Origin: Evansella sp. LMS18
GTDB lineage: Bacteria; Bacillota; Bacilli; Bacillales; Salisediminibacteriaceae
Assembly (NCBI RefSeq): GCF_024362785.1
Contig: NZ_CP093301.1
Coordinates: 620,001-684,000 of the forward strand
DNA: 64,000 nucleotides
Direction: 5' to 3'
Notes under the pieces: generated by a model
Database searches by the model: none
What the model was told of the DNA's origin: nothing
What the model saw: the letters and a program-made list of their open reading frames with translations, nothing else
Shown: piece after piece, positions 27,192 to 38,312 of the stretch
Layout of the letters: every line of letters starts with the position of its first letter
Position numbering within the stretch: position 1 is the stretch's first letter
Program-made: the position numbers and the translations under genes

Positions 27192-28457
27192 TTAGAGGTT
27201 TTTGATTAATTCGTCGGCAAACTCAGAAGTTTTCACTTCTGTTGCACCATCCATAAGACGGGCAAAGTCATAAGTTACTACTTTGCTTTCAATCGTTTTA
27301 TCCATAGCATTTTCAATCATATCTGCTGCTTCAACCCATCCTAAATGACGAAGCATCAGTACTCCGGAAAGAAGGACAGAAGATGGGTTTACTTTATCAA
27401 GGCCCGCATATTTTGGAGCAGTACCATGAGTCGCTTCGAAAATAGCGTGACCAGTTTTAAAGTTGATATTCGCCCCTGGAGCAATTCCAATACCGCCGAC
27501 CTGTGCAGCTAAAGCATCAGAAATGTAGTCGCCGTTCAGGTTCATCGTTGCAACAACATCGAACTCTTTTGGACGAGTAAGGATCTGCTGAAGGAAGATA
27601 TCAGCAATTGCGTCTTTAACGATGATTTTACCTTCGTCTTCCGCTTTTGACTGAGCTTCATTCGCAGCGTCGCGGCCTTTTTCCTCGACAATTTTATCGT
27701 ACTGTGCCCAGGTAAATACTTTGTCGCCGAACTCTTTTTCAGCAAGCTCATAACCCCAGTTTTTGAACGCGCCTTCTGTAAATTTCATAATGTTTCCTTT
27801 ATGAACGATAGTTACGCTTTTTCTTCCATGCTCTAAAGCATACTCAATCGCAGAGCGCACTAAGCGGTGAGTACCTTCCTCAGATACTGGCTTAATGCCG
27901 ATACCGGAAGTTTCAGGGAAACGGATTTTCGTAGCTCCCATTTCATTTTGAAGGAAATCGATCAGTTTTTTAACCTCGTCAGTGCCTTTCTCATACTCAA
28001 TACCTGCATAGATATCTTCAGAGTTTTCACGGAAGATAACCATATCAGTATCCTGCGGGCGTTTAACCGGAGACGGAACCCCTTTGTACCAGCGTACAGG
28101 ACGCAGGCATGCATACAGGTCAAGTTCCTGGCGAAGTGCTACGTTAAGGGAACGGAAGCCACCGCCGATTGGGGTTGTTAACGGACCTTTGATTGCAATG
28201 AAATATTCCTCGATTGTATCGAGTGTTTCCTGAGGCAGCCATTCACCAGTCTTGTCAAAGGCTTTTTCTCCTGCAAGAACCTCTTTCCATTCGATTTTCT
28301 TTTTGCCGCTGTATGCTTTATCAACTGCTGCTTCCATTACGCGGGAAGCTGCCTTCCAGATATCCGGGCCGATACCGTCACCCTCGATGAATGGGATAAC
28401 CGGTGTATCCGGTACATTAAGAACACCATTATTAACTGTAATCTTTTCGCCTGCCAT
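27192..28457 (-). CDS. icd: Isocitrate dehydrogenase (NADP)
   Basis: 421 residues from the ATG at 28457, which follows a GAGGAGG site; an in-frame start six codons earlier is unlikely because it overlaps that site. Motifs: [11 protein letters not shown], the substrate serine in [20 protein letters not shown], and C-terminal NLNGDYISD. It decarboxylates isocitrate to 2-oxoglutarate and makes NADPH. An 11-base hairpin at 28503-28541 lies between citZ and icd and has no U tract, so it may be an mRNA stability element rather than a terminator. Confidence 0.98.
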   Translation of the reverse strand: MAGEKITVNNGVLNVPDTPVIPFIEGDGIGPDIWKAASRVMEAAVDKAYSGKKKIEWKEVLAGEKAFDKTGEWLPQETLDTIEEYFIAIKGPLTTPIGGGFRSLNVALRQELDLYACLRPVRWYKGVPSPVKRPQDTDMVIFRENSEDIYAGIEYEKGTDEVKKLIDFLQNEMGATKIRFPETSGIGIKPVSEEGTHRLVRSAIEYALEHGRKSVTIVHKGNIMKFTEGAFKNWGYELAEKEFGDKVFTWAQYDKIVEEKGRDAANEAQSKAEDEGKIIVKDAIADIFLQQILTRPKEFDVVATMNLNGDYISDALAAQVGGIGIAPGANINFKTGHAIFEATHGTAPKYAGLDKVNPSSVLLSGVLMLRHLGWVEAADMIENAMDKTIESKVVTYDFARLMDGATEVKTSEFADELIKNL

Positions 28458-28562
28458 AAAATAACTCCTCCTCATAATATGATTAAATATGTAATTACAT
28501 GAGGAAAGGAAGGTAATTAAAGGCTCCTTCCCTTCCGTAATACTCTTTAATTTATAAAACTA

Positions 28563-29678
28563 TTATCTTTTTTCGATTGGCAGCCATTCCTGGCGGTCAG
28601 GCCCTGTGTACTCAGCACGCGGGCGGATGAGACGGTTATTCTCAAACTGTTCCAGAATATGAGCGATCCAGCCGGAAACACGGCTTACTGCAAAAATCGG
28701 TGTGAACAGATCATGCTCGATTCCAAGGCTGTGGTAAACAGATGCAGAATAGAAATCTACGTTTGGAAGCAGGCCTTTTTCATTTGTCACAATCTCATCG
28801 ATTTTAACGCTCATATCATACCATTTTGTTTCGCCGGTAATATGAGTCAGCTGGCGGGACATTTCTTTTAAATGTTTCGCCCGCGGATCTCCATTTTTGT
28901 ATACACGGTGTCCAAATCCCATAATTTTCACTTTACGGGCAAGGGCATCCTTTATATATGGTTCTGCGTTATCCACTTCGCCAATCTCGCTGAGCATCTT
29001 CATAACACGCTCGTTAGCACCACCGTGCAGCGGGCCTTTCAATGCGCCTATAGCAGCAGTTACACCTGAGTACATATCTGAAAGCGTAGCAACACATACT
29101 CTCGCAGTAAAGGTAGATGCATTCAGCTCATGATCAGCATGTAATACTAAAGCTTTATTGAATGCCTTCTCTGAAATTTCATCAGGCTCTTCGCCAGTAA
29201 GCATATACAGGAAGTTTGCCGCAAAACTCAAATCGGTTTTTGGAGCAACAGGATCTTTCCCATCCCGAATCCGGGAAAATGCTGTTACCAGCGTAGGAAG
29301 CTGAGCCTGCAGCTTGATTGCTTTTTGCCTGTTTGCTTCTTCACTTGTTTCATCTGCTGAGCTGTCAAACAATCCCAGGTTCGAAACAGCCGTGCGGAGC
29401 GCAGCCATCGGATGTACATCTTTAATAGGGTAAGATTTCATTTGCTCAATAACAGCCTCAGGAACTTCCGCTGCATCTGCCAGTTCCTTTTTAAAGCTCT
29501 GGAGCTCTTCATAATCAGGTAATCTGTGGTTCCAAAGCAAGTAAACTACTTCTTCAAAACTAGCATTATCCGCTAAATCATCAATATCATACCCATGATA
29601 TGTGAGAACTCCATCAATAATAGAGCTTACACTTGATGTAGTCGCAACCACACCTTCTAGACCTTTAGTTGTACTCAT
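28563..29678 (-). CDS. citZ: Citrate synthase II
   Basis: 371 residues. Catalytic signatures HADHELNASTF, GALKGPLHGGANERV and MGFGHRVYKNGDPR. It condenses oxaloacetate with acetyl-CoA. First gene of citZ-icd-mdh, with 85 bases to icd. The ATG has an AAAGGAGAGG site. Upstream lie a CcpC-like dyad and a cre-like site, matching the known control of citZ by citrate and by carbon catabolite repression in B. subtilis. Confidence 0.98.
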   Translation of the reverse strand: MSTTKGLEGVVATTSSVSSIIDGVLTYHGYDIDDLADNASFEEVVYLLWNHRLPDYEELQSFKKELADAAEVPEAVIEQMKSYPIKDVHPMAALRTAVSNLGLFDSSADETSEEANRQKAIKLQAQLPTLVTAFSRIRDGKDPVAPKTDLSFAANFLYMLTGEEPDEISEKAFNKALVLHADHELNASTFTARVCVATLSDMYSGVTAAIGALKGPLHGGANERVMKMLSEIGEVDNAEPYIKDALARKVKIMGFGHRVYKNGDPRAKHLKEMSRQLTHITGETKWYDMSVKIDEIVTNEKGLLPNVDFYSASVYHSLGIEHDLFTPIFAVSRVSGWIAHILEQFENNRLIRPRAEYTGPDRQEWLPIEKR

Positions 29679-29813
29679 ACCTACCTCTCCTTTGTTGAGA
29701 ATTTAGGGGGTAACTTTCCTAATATAGTAATAAAGATGATAGATTTATGAAAGGAAAACGTATCAGAATAGTGAACGGTGAAGTACTCAGTGCTAACAAC
29801 TTGAGAACGCTTT

Positions 29814-29891
29814 ATAAAAATACTTTATTTGAAACGTGTTCCTTTTTGCACAAATCATCACGTAACCACGTTCCCCGCGTAAGCGGTTACG
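29814..29891 (-). promoter_or_regulatory. Candidate CcpC dyad and cre-like site upstream of citZ
   Basis: ATAA-N7-TTAT at 29814-29828 is an exact CcpC dyad (consensus from memory). CGTAAGCGGTTACG at 29878-29891 matches TGWAANCGNTNWCA except at its two outer bases and has a perfect inner palindrome. A looser cre-like stretch is at 29802-29815. All lie 135-215 bases before citZ. The rest of the 358-base gap is A/T-rich, and no further gene was seen. Confidence 0.6.
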
Positions 29892-30037
29892 AAAAATATT
29901 GCTGCTTAACAAACAGATAAGGATATGTAACCTGAAACGCCACAGTCCTATTATACCATTTTTAAACTTTTTGTGAACTTTTAATTATACTATTATTTTA
30001 ATTTGTGAGAATAATTAAGCAGGTTCTCCCCCTGTTT

Positions 30038-30499
30038 TCAGGAGAAAAACTGCACTACTCTCATCGCCATATAGGCAATTCCGGCCCCGATTAACGGGCC
30101 TACCGCCACTCCGTTAAAAACAGCAACCGCAAGGATAGTTCCAAAGACAAGCGCTGCCGTAATATGGGGATCGTTTTGCAGCAGCTCTACGCCGTTTGCT
30201 GCTATGACAGCAACAAATATACCGGAAGCAAGGGCTATCCAGGCATAATATGATTTAAGCGCCTCCTGCAATTCCTTAAAGCCTATTTCCCCGGTAACTA
30301 TTGGAACGAGAACCGCAATTGTAATTATGGTTACACCAATATGTATCCCTTTCTGCTGCGCAAACGGAAATATCTTTTCACCTAAACCTGCCCATTTAAC
30401 AGCAAGCAGAAAAACAACTGCTATTATGAGCGACTGGTTTTTAGCCAGCACCCCAATTAAAAGCAAAGCAAGCATAAATAATACAGCCTGGTTGAGCAA
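30038..30499 (-). CDS. ytwI: DUF441 family membrane protein (YtwI)
   Basis: About 153 residues with four to five membrane segments. The frame is open much further upstream, but an ATG at 30508 is fused to GGAGG. The TTG at 30499 is 9 bases after that site and yields MLNQAVLFMLALLLIGVLAK, in register with B. subtilis YtwI (MISQSTLFLL...). Signatures: KNQSLIIAV, KGIHIGVTIITIAVLVPI, TGEIGF and AVAVFNGVAVGPLIGAG. Function unknown. Divergent from ytvI, with 184 bases between the starts. Confidence 0.88.
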   Translation of the reverse strand: MLNQAVLFMLALLLIGVLAKNQSLIIAVVFLLAVKWAGLGEKIFPFAQQKGIHIGVTIITIAVLVPIVTGEIGFKELQEALKSYYAWIALASGIFVAVIAANGVELLQNDPHITAALVFGTILAVAVFNGVAVGPLIGAGIAYMAMRVVQFFS

Positions 30500-30683
30500 G
30501 CCCTTCATCCTCCTATGCGACCTTACGATAATATTAACATACCCTTTAGAAGATAAAAAAAAACTTAGCTCATAAAGTTCAAAATTGCCAGGAGATAAAG
30601 CGGTTTTATCTCCCCTTCTTCTGTCATATTCTTTTTTGAGAAACATAGCTTGTCTTAAGGATACTTTCAGAAGGAGCCAATAA

Positions 30684-31805
30684 ATGAGAAGCAATACTCA
30701 GCTGCTTACCCGTGTGTGTTTCCTTGTATTATGGATAATCATTATATGTGCAGGTCTGTATATATTAACCGTCTATTTATACCCTTTCCTGATAGGACTG
30801 CTATTATCTTTAATTTTTCTCCCTTTTGTTAACTTTCTCGAAAACAAGTTTGGCTGGCATCGTTCAGCTGCTGTCTTCCTTGTTATTTCCAGTTTCATTT
30901 TTTTGTTTTTCGCAGCATTCACGTTGCTCATTGCTGAAATAGCTGCCGGGCTGAATCATCTTACAAAGTCTTTGCCTGGACATATTGAAGACGGATTTTA
31001 CAAACTTCATGAATGGTTTGATACTACTGTCCTCCCTGTTTATGAAAGGCTCCTCGCTTTTACAAGAAAGCTCAGTAATGAAGAACAGCAAATACCGGTT
31101 GATTCACAGATTGAATCCTTGCTGACAGACCTGGGAAGCCAGGCGGGGAGTGTTATTCAGTATTTCCTTAACAATCTCGCTGATTTGCTCCTGTCTCTTC
31201 CTAATGCGCTTACTGTGTTCTTTTTCGCTCTGCTCGCTTCTTTTTTCATCACAAAGGACTGGCCAGTAATGATTGGATGGCTGGATAGTAAAATCCACAG
31301 GAAAATTAAAAAGCTTGCCGGAAACATAATTTATCATTTAAAACAGGCTGTCACCGGCTACGCACTTGCACAATTTATTTTAGTCTCCATTACCGGGATT
31401 ATCGTGCTTACAGGACTGCTCATTCTTCAAATCAAGTATGCAGTGACAGCAGCTCTTCTCATTGCACTGGTGGATCTATTTCCTTATTTAGGTACAGGCC
31501 TGATATTTATACCGTGGGTCTTATACTCCTTTTTTTCAGGAGAATGGAGCCTTTCAATCGGGCTGTCTGTTCTGTATGGGATTGTAATTATTCAGAGGCA
31601 GCTGGCTGAACCTAAAATAATTTCCAGGCATATAGGCATCCCTCCCCTCGCATTGCTCATTACTTTATTTTTAAGCTATCAAATTTTCGGTGTGCTGGGT
31701 CTCCTCATGGGGCCGGCCCTGTTTATCATCGCCCAGTCACTCGTAAAAGCCGGTGTAATCGAAGAGATAGGCAAATATATTAAAGAGGGCGCCAGAAAAG
31801 CATGA
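30684..31805 (+). CDS. ytvI: Sporulation integral membrane protein YtvI (AI-2E family)
   Basis: 373 residues with six to eight hydrophobic segments and the AI-2E exporter-like C-terminal pattern (DLFPYLGTGLIFIPWVLY, FGVLGLLMGPALFIIAQSL). YtvI is linked to sporulation by name and distribution; its transport substrate, if any, is not known. ATG follows AGAAGGAG by 8 bases. A 52-bp hairpin array starts about 135 bases after the stop. Confidence 0.92.
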   Translation: MRSNTQLLTRVCFLVLWIIIICAGLYILTVYLYPFLIGLLLSLIFLPFVNFLENKFGWHRSAAVFLVISSFIFLFFAAFTLLIAEIAAGLNHLTKSLPGHIEDGFYKLHEWFDTTVLPVYERLLAFTRKLSNEEQQIPVDSQIESLLTDLGSQAGSVIQYFLNNLADLLLSLPNALTVFFFALLASFFITKDWPVMIGWLDSKIHRKIKKLAGNIIYHLKQAVTGYALAQFILVSITGIIVLTGLLILQIKYAVTAALLIALVDLFPYLGTGLIFIPWVLYSFFSGEWSLSIGLSVLYGIVIIQRQLAEPKIISRHIGIPPLALLITLFLSYQIFGVLGLLMGPALFIIAQSLVKAGVIEEIGKYIKEGARKA

Positions 31806-31940
31806 GTTTTGGATGTTTCAGGAGGTTGGCATTTTAGGGTCAATTGGTATTTTGGGGAAGTTGTTCTTGGGGGGATTTGATGGCGCCTGGTCAGTGAACT
31901 GTCTATGATTTAGGCTGGCGGGGAGGCGGGATGTTCTTTC

Positions 31941-32720
31941 GTTACCGGTCTTTATGATTTTTCTCACGAGCGGGTATGCAAGACGCTCTTGCGTTACCGC
32001 TCTTCACGATTTTTTCCTCAAGCGGGCATGCGAGACGCTCTCGCGTTACCGCTCTTCCCGATTTTTTCCTCGAGCGGACATGTGAGACGCTCTTGCGTTA
32101 CCGCTCTTCCCGATTTTTTCCTCAAGCGGGCATGCGAGAACCCCTTGCGTTACCGCTCTTCACGATTTTTTCCTCGAGCGGGCATGCGAGAACCCCTTGC
32201 GTTACCGCTCTGCTCGTTTTTCCCTTCAAGCGGGTATGCTGGAGCTTCCAGCATTACCGTTCTCCATGGTTTTTCTAAAGTTCGGGTATGCTGGAGCTTC
32301 CAGCATTACCGTTCTCCATGGTTTTTCTAAAGTTCGGGTATGCTGGAGCTTCCAGCATTACCGTTCTCCATAGTTTTTCTAAAGTTCAGGCATGCTGGCG
32401 CTTCCAGCATTACCGTTCTCCATGGTTTTTCCGAAGTTCAGGCATGCTGGCGCTTCCAGCATTACCGTTCTCCATGGTTTTTCCAAAGTTCAGGCATGCT
32501 GGCGCTCCCAATGTTACCGTTCTTCATGGTTTTTCCAAAGTTCGGGCATGCTGGGACTTCCAGCGTTACCGTTCTCCATGGTTTTTCCAAAGTTCGGGTA
32601 TGCTGGCGCTCCCAGCATTGCCGTTCTCCACGATTTCCCCGAAGTTCGGGCATGCTGGCGATCCCCGCATTACCGCTCTACATGATTTTCCCAAAGTCCA
32701 GGCACGATGACGCTTCCAGA
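31941..32720 (+). repeat. 52-bp tandem hairpin array 1 (15 units)
   Basis: A (G/A)TTACC landmark recurs at 31941, 31993, 32045, 32097, 32149, 32201, 32253, 32305, 32357, 32409, 32461, 32513, 32565, 32617 (as ATTGCC) and 32669, every 52 bases without exception. Units up to 32250 share GCGGGCATGCGAGACGC and TCTTGCGTTACCGC; later units carry GGGTATGCTGGAGC and TCCAGCATTACC. In both subtypes the two halves pair into a hairpin, and both arms differ together. A T-rich linker (GATTTTTTCC or GGTTTTTCTAAAG) follows. The period is not a multiple of three. The array lies between the convergent ytvI and fxsA. The 135 bases before it hold nothing recognisable. Confidence 0.93.
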
Positions 32721-32721
32721 T

Positions 32722-32764
32722 GAAAAAAGCTGTCCTTTCAACCGGCTTTCGGTTACAGGACAGC
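32722..32764 (-). terminator. Terminator of fxsA
   Basis: Minus strand GCTGTCCT, an inner AACCG/CGGTT stem, AGGACAGC, then TTTTTT, about 33 bases after the fxsA stop. Confidence 0.88.
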
Positions 32765-32796
32765 CTCTTCATTCTATTTTCCCACGATTACGAGTT

Positions 32797-33198
32797 TTAC
32801 CAGCGTCTGTTATTAATAAAAACAACTTTTCCTGAGTTGATTAATTTTTCAAATATACGCTGCAGGAAGCCTTTTAAGATTGCCCGTGTCTGAGGGATCA
32901 GTAAAAAGAACCCGACACCGTCAGTAATGAACCCCGGAGTTAACAGTAAGACAGCGCCAACAAGGATACAAACACCATCAAGTATTACACCGCTCGGTAT
33001 CTGGCCCTGTGAGGCCTGCATCTGGGCGGTCCTTATGGCGTTCAGGCCTTCCTTCTTAGCAAGGGCAGCTCCCAGGACCCCTGTCAGTATAATTAAAAGT
33101 ATTGTCACAAGAATACCAAATGTATTGCCTGCCAGTATTAAAACTGCAATTTCCAGAGCCGGGACAACTATAAGCAGTAATAATAATATTTTCCCCAT
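32797..33198 (-). CDS. fxsA: FxsA family membrane protein (YtzA)
   Basis: 133 residues with three hydrophobic segments (about 3-20, 27-47 and 73-100). FxsA hallmarks: LEIAVLILAGNTFG, TGVLGAALAKKEGL and LLTPGFITDGVGF. In E. coli FxsA relieves exclusion of phage T7 by F plasmids; its role in bacilli is unclear. In B. subtilis the homologue also lies next to pyk. It has its own terminator but lies about 109 bases after pyk's stop, itself followed by a terminator. Confidence 0.9.
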   Translation of the reverse strand: MGKILLLLLIVVPALEIAVLILAGNTFGILVTILLIILTGVLGAALAKKEGLNAIRTAQMQASQGQIPSGVILDGVCILVGAVLLLTPGFITDGVGFFLLIPQTRAILKGFLQRIFEKLINSGKVVFINNRRW

Positions 33199-33270
33199 AA
33201 TACCAGCCTACTTTCCTTGTATTCAGTAAATATACGAATTGCGCGGCGATTTGTTTCAATTAATTATATT

Positions 33271-33301
33271 AAAAATGAGGAGGGATTCTGTCCCTCCTCA
33301 T
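33271..33301 (-). terminator. Terminator of pyk
   Basis: Perfect stem ATGAGGAGGGA/TCCCTCCTCAT with a 5-base loop, followed on the minus strand by TTTTTAAT, 6 bases after the pyk stop. Confidence 0.93.
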
Positions 33302-33307
33302 ACAAAA

Positions 33308-35062
33308 TTATATTACACTTGCCTGTCCTTTGTAAATATCGCCATGGTGGCCGTCAACAGTTATTTCTTCTCCATCTTCAAATAGATTCACTGCCTGGTC
33401 AACACCGACGATTACCGGGATTCCAAGGCTGAGGCCTACGACAGCGGCGTGTGATGTCAATCCGCCCTGCTCCGTGATTACTGCAGATGCTTTTTCAAAA
33501 GCTTCCATCATATCACGGTCTGTAGCAGGAGTAATGAGTATATCTCCCTGGTTTGTTTTCTCAATAGCTTCTTTAGCATTTAAGGCTACCACAGCTTTAC
33601 CAGTAGCTGTTTTACGGCCGATACCTTGTCCCCTTGCAGCAACTTCGCCCACTACGTGAACTTTCAGAAGGTTCGTAGTGCCTTTTTTGCCGACAGGGAC
33701 TCCTGCAGTTATAACTACAAGGTCGCCGCGTTTGATATAACCGGCTTTCATGGCCACATCAACGGACATCTGAAGCATTTCGTCTGTTGTACTTACCCGT
33801 TCACTTACCTGAGCATAAACTCCCCATGTAAGGGAAAGTGCGCGGCAAACCTGCTTGCTGCTGGTTGCTGCTACAATCGGTGACTCAGGGCGGTACTTGG
33901 CGATCATTCTCGCTGTATGCCCGCTCTCCGTAGCAGTTAATATAGCAGCAGCATGAAGATTTAAAGCCGTGTGGGAAACAGACTGGCTGATCGCATCTGT
34001 TATGGACTGTTCGCTTTCTTTACTTCTCTTGCGGAGAATGTCTTCATACTTTAGGCCAGTCTCTGTTTTCTCAGCAATGTTTCTCATTGTCTGTACAGAT
34101 TCTACAGGGTAGGAACCTGCGGCAGTCTCACCGGAAAGCATGATGGCATCTGTTCCGTCAAAAATAGCATTGGCGACGTCACTTGCTTCCGCACGTGTCG
34201 GACGTGGGTTACGCTGCATGGAATCAAGCATTTGAGTAGCTGTTATAACTGGTTTTCCAAGTTTATTACATTTTTTAATCAGATCTTTCTGTACGAGAGG
34301 TACATCTTCCGCAGGAATTTCAACCCCAAGATCTCCCCTTGCAACCATCAGACCGTCAGAAACTTCCAGGATTTCATCAATATTGTCGACACCCTCCTGG
34401 TTTTCAATCTTAGGGATAATCTGGATGTGCCCTGCATCATGCTCTTCCAGGAGCTCACGGATTTCAAGTACATCAGAAGCCCTGCGAACAAAAGAAGCTG
34501 CAACAAAGTCAACATCTTCTTTAATGCCAAAAATGATATCATTGGCATCTTTTTCAGTGATCCCCGGAAGGTTTACACTGACACCAGGTACGTTGACGCC
34601 TTTTTTGTTTTTGAGGACACCGTTGTTAATGACTTCTGCCGTAAGTTCGTTGTCTCCAATCTCAGTGACTTTAAGCTCGATCAGACCATCATCCAGAAGG
34701 ATTACGGAACCGACGTTCACATCATTGATCAGCCCTTCATAAGAAACAGAGAACTTTTCACGAGTGCCCACTACCTCAGACATAGAGATTTTTACTGTGG
34801 AACCAAGCTCCAGTTCAATTTCTCCGCCTTCCATAGTGTGTGTACGAATTTCAGGGCCTTTTGTATCGAGCAGGATCCCTACATTCTGGTTAAGCTCTTC
34901 AGCCGCTTTACGGATGTTATGGATTCTCGCTCTGTGTTCATCATGGTCTCCGTGGGAAAAATTAAGCCTGGCTACATTCATCCCGGCTGAAATAAGTTCT
35001 TTAAGCTTATCAATACTTTCACTTGCTGGACCTATAGTACATACAATTTTAGTTTTTCTCAC
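33308..35062 (-). CDS. pyk: Pyruvate kinase with C-terminal PEP-utiliser domain
   Basis: 584 residues, the long bacillus form. Catalytic barrel with [28 protein letters not shown], the signature KIENQEGV, and [12 protein letters not shown]; the [20 protein letters not shown]-type loop is read as [16 protein letters not shown]. The extra domain (about 490-584) includes [10 protein letters not shown] with the histidine near 538, as in PTS enzyme I. That histidine is not needed for kinase activity in studied homologues. It forms the end of pfkA-pyk. Confidence 0.98.
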   Translation of the reverse strand: MRKTKIVCTIGPASESIDKLKELISAGMNVARLNFSHGDHDEHRARIHNIRKAAEELNQNVGILLDTKGPEIRTHTMEGGEIELELGSTVKISMSEVVGTREKFSVSYEGLINDVNVGSVILLDDGLIELKVTEIGDNELTAEVINNGVLKNKKGVNVPGVSVNLPGITEKDANDIIFGIKEDVDFVAASFVRRASDVLEIRELLEEHDAGHIQIIPKIENQEGVDNIDEILEVSDGLMVARGDLGVEIPAEDVPLVQKDLIKKCNKLGKPVITATQMLDSMQRNPRPTRAEASDVANAIFDGTDAIMLSGETAAGSYPVESVQTMRNIAEKTETGLKYEDILRKRSKESEQSITDAISQSVSHTALNLHAAAILTATESGHTARMIAKYRPESPIVAATSSKQVCRALSLTWGVYAQVSERVSTTDEMLQMSVDVAMKAGYIKRGDLVVITAGVPVGKKGTTNLLKVHVVGEVAARGQGIGRKTATGKAVVALNAKEAIEKTNQGDILITPATDRDMMEAFEKASAVITEQGGLTSHAAVVGLSLGIPVIVGVDQAVNLFEDGEEITVDGHHGDIYKGQASVI

Positions 35063-35208
35063 TTGATATCCTCCTCTGTTTTAAACAAAAAACATTAAAT
35101 AAATCCTTACAGACTCTTTTCCCAAACGAAAGCCAGGACAAAACTGCCTGTCCCGGCTGTTTAGATCATTTTCCCCTTTTTGGGAAGAAAATAATAAAGC
35201 AGCATTAA

Positions 35209-36186
<978 letters not shown>

Positions 36187-36264
36187 TTAAAGTGTCTTCA
36201 TTTTTTAATATGTGTTAAAAATACCACTTTCATTTATTAAAAACAACAGAGATCAGACGTCATA

Positions 36265-36293
36265 CAAAAAAGCTTTCCCGTTCCCGGGAAAGC
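36265..36293 (-). terminator. Terminator of accDA
   Basis: Minus strand GCTTTCCCG, GGAA loop, CGGGAAAGC then TTTTTTG, 8 bases after the accA stop. It separates accDA from pfkA-pyk. Confidence 0.92.
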
Positions 36294-36300
36294 GAAAACC

Positions 36301-37281
36301 TTATACCATAGTATTGATACCGTTTACACTGTCAAACTCACCAATTTTTTTAAATTTATCATAACGCTTGATTACAAGCTCCTCTTTTTCCAATTTAATC
36401 AGCTCACCCAGGGAGCTCTCAATAATCTGGCGAATATTGGCAGCCTGCTCATCCACGTTACGATGTGCTCCTCCGCGAACCTCGGGGATGACTCCATCAA
36501 TGAGACCAAGATTTGACAGGTCAGGCGCAGTGATCTTCATTGTTTCTGCAGCACGTCTGGCCTGAGAAGAATCTTTCCATAAGAGAGCAGCAGCTCCTTC
36601 AGGAGAGATAACTGAATAAGTCGAATTCTCAAGCATATATATTCTGTCCCCAACGCCGAGAGCCAGCGCTCCGCCGCTTCCTCCTTCACCAATGACAATA
36701 CAGATGACAGGAACTTTGAGTCCGGCCATTTCCAGAAGGTTACGGGCAATTGCTTCACTTTGCCCCCGCTCCTCGGATTCAATTCCCGGATCTGCACCCT
36801 TCGTATCGATAAAACAAATAACGGGCCGGCTGAATTTTTCTGCCTGTTTCATAAGCCGGAGGGCTTTTCTGTATCCTTCAGGACGAGGCATACCAAAGTT
36901 TCTCTTAATATTTTCTTTTGTATCTTTTCCTCTCTGATGCCCAATTATGGTCACGGGGACCCCGTTAAATTTTCCAATCCCCCCGACAATTGCTTTATCA
37001 TCACCATACAACCGGTCTCCATGTAATTCCATAAAGTCTGTAAAAAGCCTGTTTATGTAATCATTCGTAGTAGGCCTTTTAGTATGCCTGGCAATCTGCA
37101 CACGTTCCCAGGGAGTAAGGTTACCGTATATATCTTTCTCAAGCTGTTCAAGGCGCCCTTCCAGTTTTTCGATTTCACCGGATAAATCGATACCTTTTTC
37201 ATTTGTAAATTCTTTTAATTCTGAGATTTTATTCCTTAGTTCAATAATTGGTTTTTCAAAAGGCAGTTGGTGATCGGCCAT
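36301..37281 (-). CDS. accA: Acetyl-CoA carboxylase carboxyltransferase alpha subunit
   Basis: 326 residues from the ATG at 37281 ([13 protein letters not shown]), one base after the accD stop codon. Its GAAGGAGGGG site lies inside the end of accD, so the subunits are co-translated. Motifs: [33 protein letters not shown], and [16 protein letters not shown] for the oxyanion pocket. With AccD it transfers the carboxyl group from biotin to acetyl-CoA, giving malonyl-CoA for fatty acid synthesis. Confidence 0.98.
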   Translation of the reverse strand: MADHQLPFEKPIIELRNKISELKEFTNEKGIDLSGEIEKLEGRLEQLEKDIYGNLTPWERVQIARHTKRPTTNDYINRLFTDFMELHGDRLYGDDKAIVGGIGKFNGVPVTIIGHQRGKDTKENIKRNFGMPRPEGYRKALRLMKQAEKFSRPVICFIDTKGADPGIESEERGQSEAIARNLLEMAGLKVPVICIVIGEGGSGGALALGVGDRIYMLENSTYSVISPEGAAALLWKDSSQARRAAETMKITAPDLSNLGLIDGVIPEVRGGAHRNVDEQAANIRQIIESSLGELIKLEKEELVIKRYDKFKKIGEFDSVNGINTMV

Positions 37282-37282
37282 T

Positions 37283-38149
37283 TTACCCCTCCTTCTCCAA
37301 GGCTGCTGGACTATGCAGGTCCAGAATGACTGCAAGTGTTTTTCTCATTTCGTTTCGCGGAACAACTTTATCAAGCTGACCATGTTCAAGCAGAAACTCT
37401 GCAGTCTGAAAATCATCCGGCAGCTTCTGGCGAATAGTCTGTTCTATTATTCTCCGCCCTGCGAATCCAATTAATGCGCCAGGTTCAGCAAGGTTTATAT
37501 CCCCGAGAGAAGCAAAACTTGCTGATACTCCTCCTGTGGTAGGATGTGTCATAACACTTATAAACAGCTGGCCCCTTTCATGGAGCTGGTTTAATGCGGC
37601 GCTTGTTTTTGCCATTTGCATTAAACTGAAGACACCTTCCTGCATCCTGGCTCCCCCGGACGCCGAGAACATGATAAAGGGGATGTTTTTCTCGTTTGCT
37701 TTTTCAATAGCTCTTGTAATCTTTTCCCCGACAACTGATCCCATACTTCCCATGCGGAAGCGAGAGTCCATCACTCCGATTACAGCCGGGTAGCCTTCGA
37801 TAGTCCCTTCACCAGTGATGATCGCTTCATTGATTTTTGTTTTTTCCCGGTCAGCGGCAGATTTTTCCGCATAAGAAGGAAATTCCAGAGGATCCTTGGA
37901 AATCATATCAGCGTCGTATTCTGTAAAGCTATCAGCATCAAGGGTGAGATCGACTCTTTCATAGGCAGTTATACCGTGATGATGGCCACAGCCTTCACAA
38001 ACCATAAGTACTTTTCTGAGTTTTTTAGTATACATAATAGTTTTACATTTTGGGCATTTAGTCATTAAACCTTCAGGAACTTCCTGTTTTGCCTGTTCAG
38101 AAGGGATAGTAGCGTATTTTCTTCTCTTGTTAAATATGTCCCGTAGCAC
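37283..38149 (-). CDS. accD: Acetyl-CoA carboxylase carboxyltransferase beta subunit
   Basis: 288 residues from a GTG. A four-cysteine zinc ribbon ([11 protein letters not shown]...CEGCGHHHG) precedes the crotonase-like domain with [17 protein letters not shown] and [10 protein letters not shown]. The ribosome site AGGTGAGG overlaps the start closely. A promoter with a FapR-type site lies upstream. First gene of accDA. Confidence 0.97.
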   Translation of the reverse strand: MLRDIFNKRRKYATIPSEQAKQEVPEGLMTKCPKCKTIMYTKKLRKVLMVCEGCGHHHGITAYERVDLTLDADSFTEYDADMISKDPLEFPSYAEKSAADREKTKINEAIITGEGTIEGYPAVIGVMDSRFRMGSMGSVVGEKITRAIEKANEKNIPFIMFSASGGARMQEGVFSLMQMAKTSAALNQLHERGQLFISVMTHPTTGGVSASFASLGDINLAEPGALIGFAGRRIIEQTIRQKLPDDFQTAEFLLEHGQLDKVVPRNEMRKTLAVILDLHSPAALEKEG

Positions 38150-38248
38150 AACCTCACCTCTTAAAGTTAGAAATTATTCACAAAATTACAAGGTCAAAAT
38201 CAACATCAGCTTTTAGCAGTTCCTGAATAATAAATCTCTGTGGAAGTC

Positions 38249-38277
38249 ATCATACACCGGAATTAATTATTATTCAA
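38249..38277 (-). promoter_or_regulatory. Sigma-A promoter of accDA
   Basis: Minus strand TTGAAT (38272-38277), 17-base spacer, TATGAT (38249-38254). Start of transcription near 38242, about 93 bases before accD. Confidence 0.7.
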
Positions 38278-38285
38278 GGTTGCTA

Positions 38286-38302
38286 TTAGTAACTGGTGCT
38301 AA
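38286..38302 (-). promoter_or_regulatory. Candidate FapR operator upstream of accDA
   Basis: TTAGCACCAGTTACTAA on the minus strand matches 14 of the 16 defined positions of TTAGTACCTGNTACTAA (consensus from memory). It sits within a wider TATTAG/CTAATA inverted repeat, just upstream of the accDA -35 element and 11 bases after the regulator gene's stop. FapR responds to malonyl-CoA, the product of this enzyme. Confidence 0.6.
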
Positions 38303-38312
38303 TAAAATTCGT

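Noticed and set aside
31976-32723. Several long overlapping plus-strand frames with repeating RSSRFF/GHARR or LPALPFS motifs
   Set aside because: All are translations of the 52-bp array. Because 52 is not a multiple of three, each frame cycles through the same sequence; no ribosome site or codon bias supports them.
34232-34990. 252-codon frame opposite pyk
   Set aside because: Shadow of a highly conserved gene; rich in F, C and R as expected for antisense translation.
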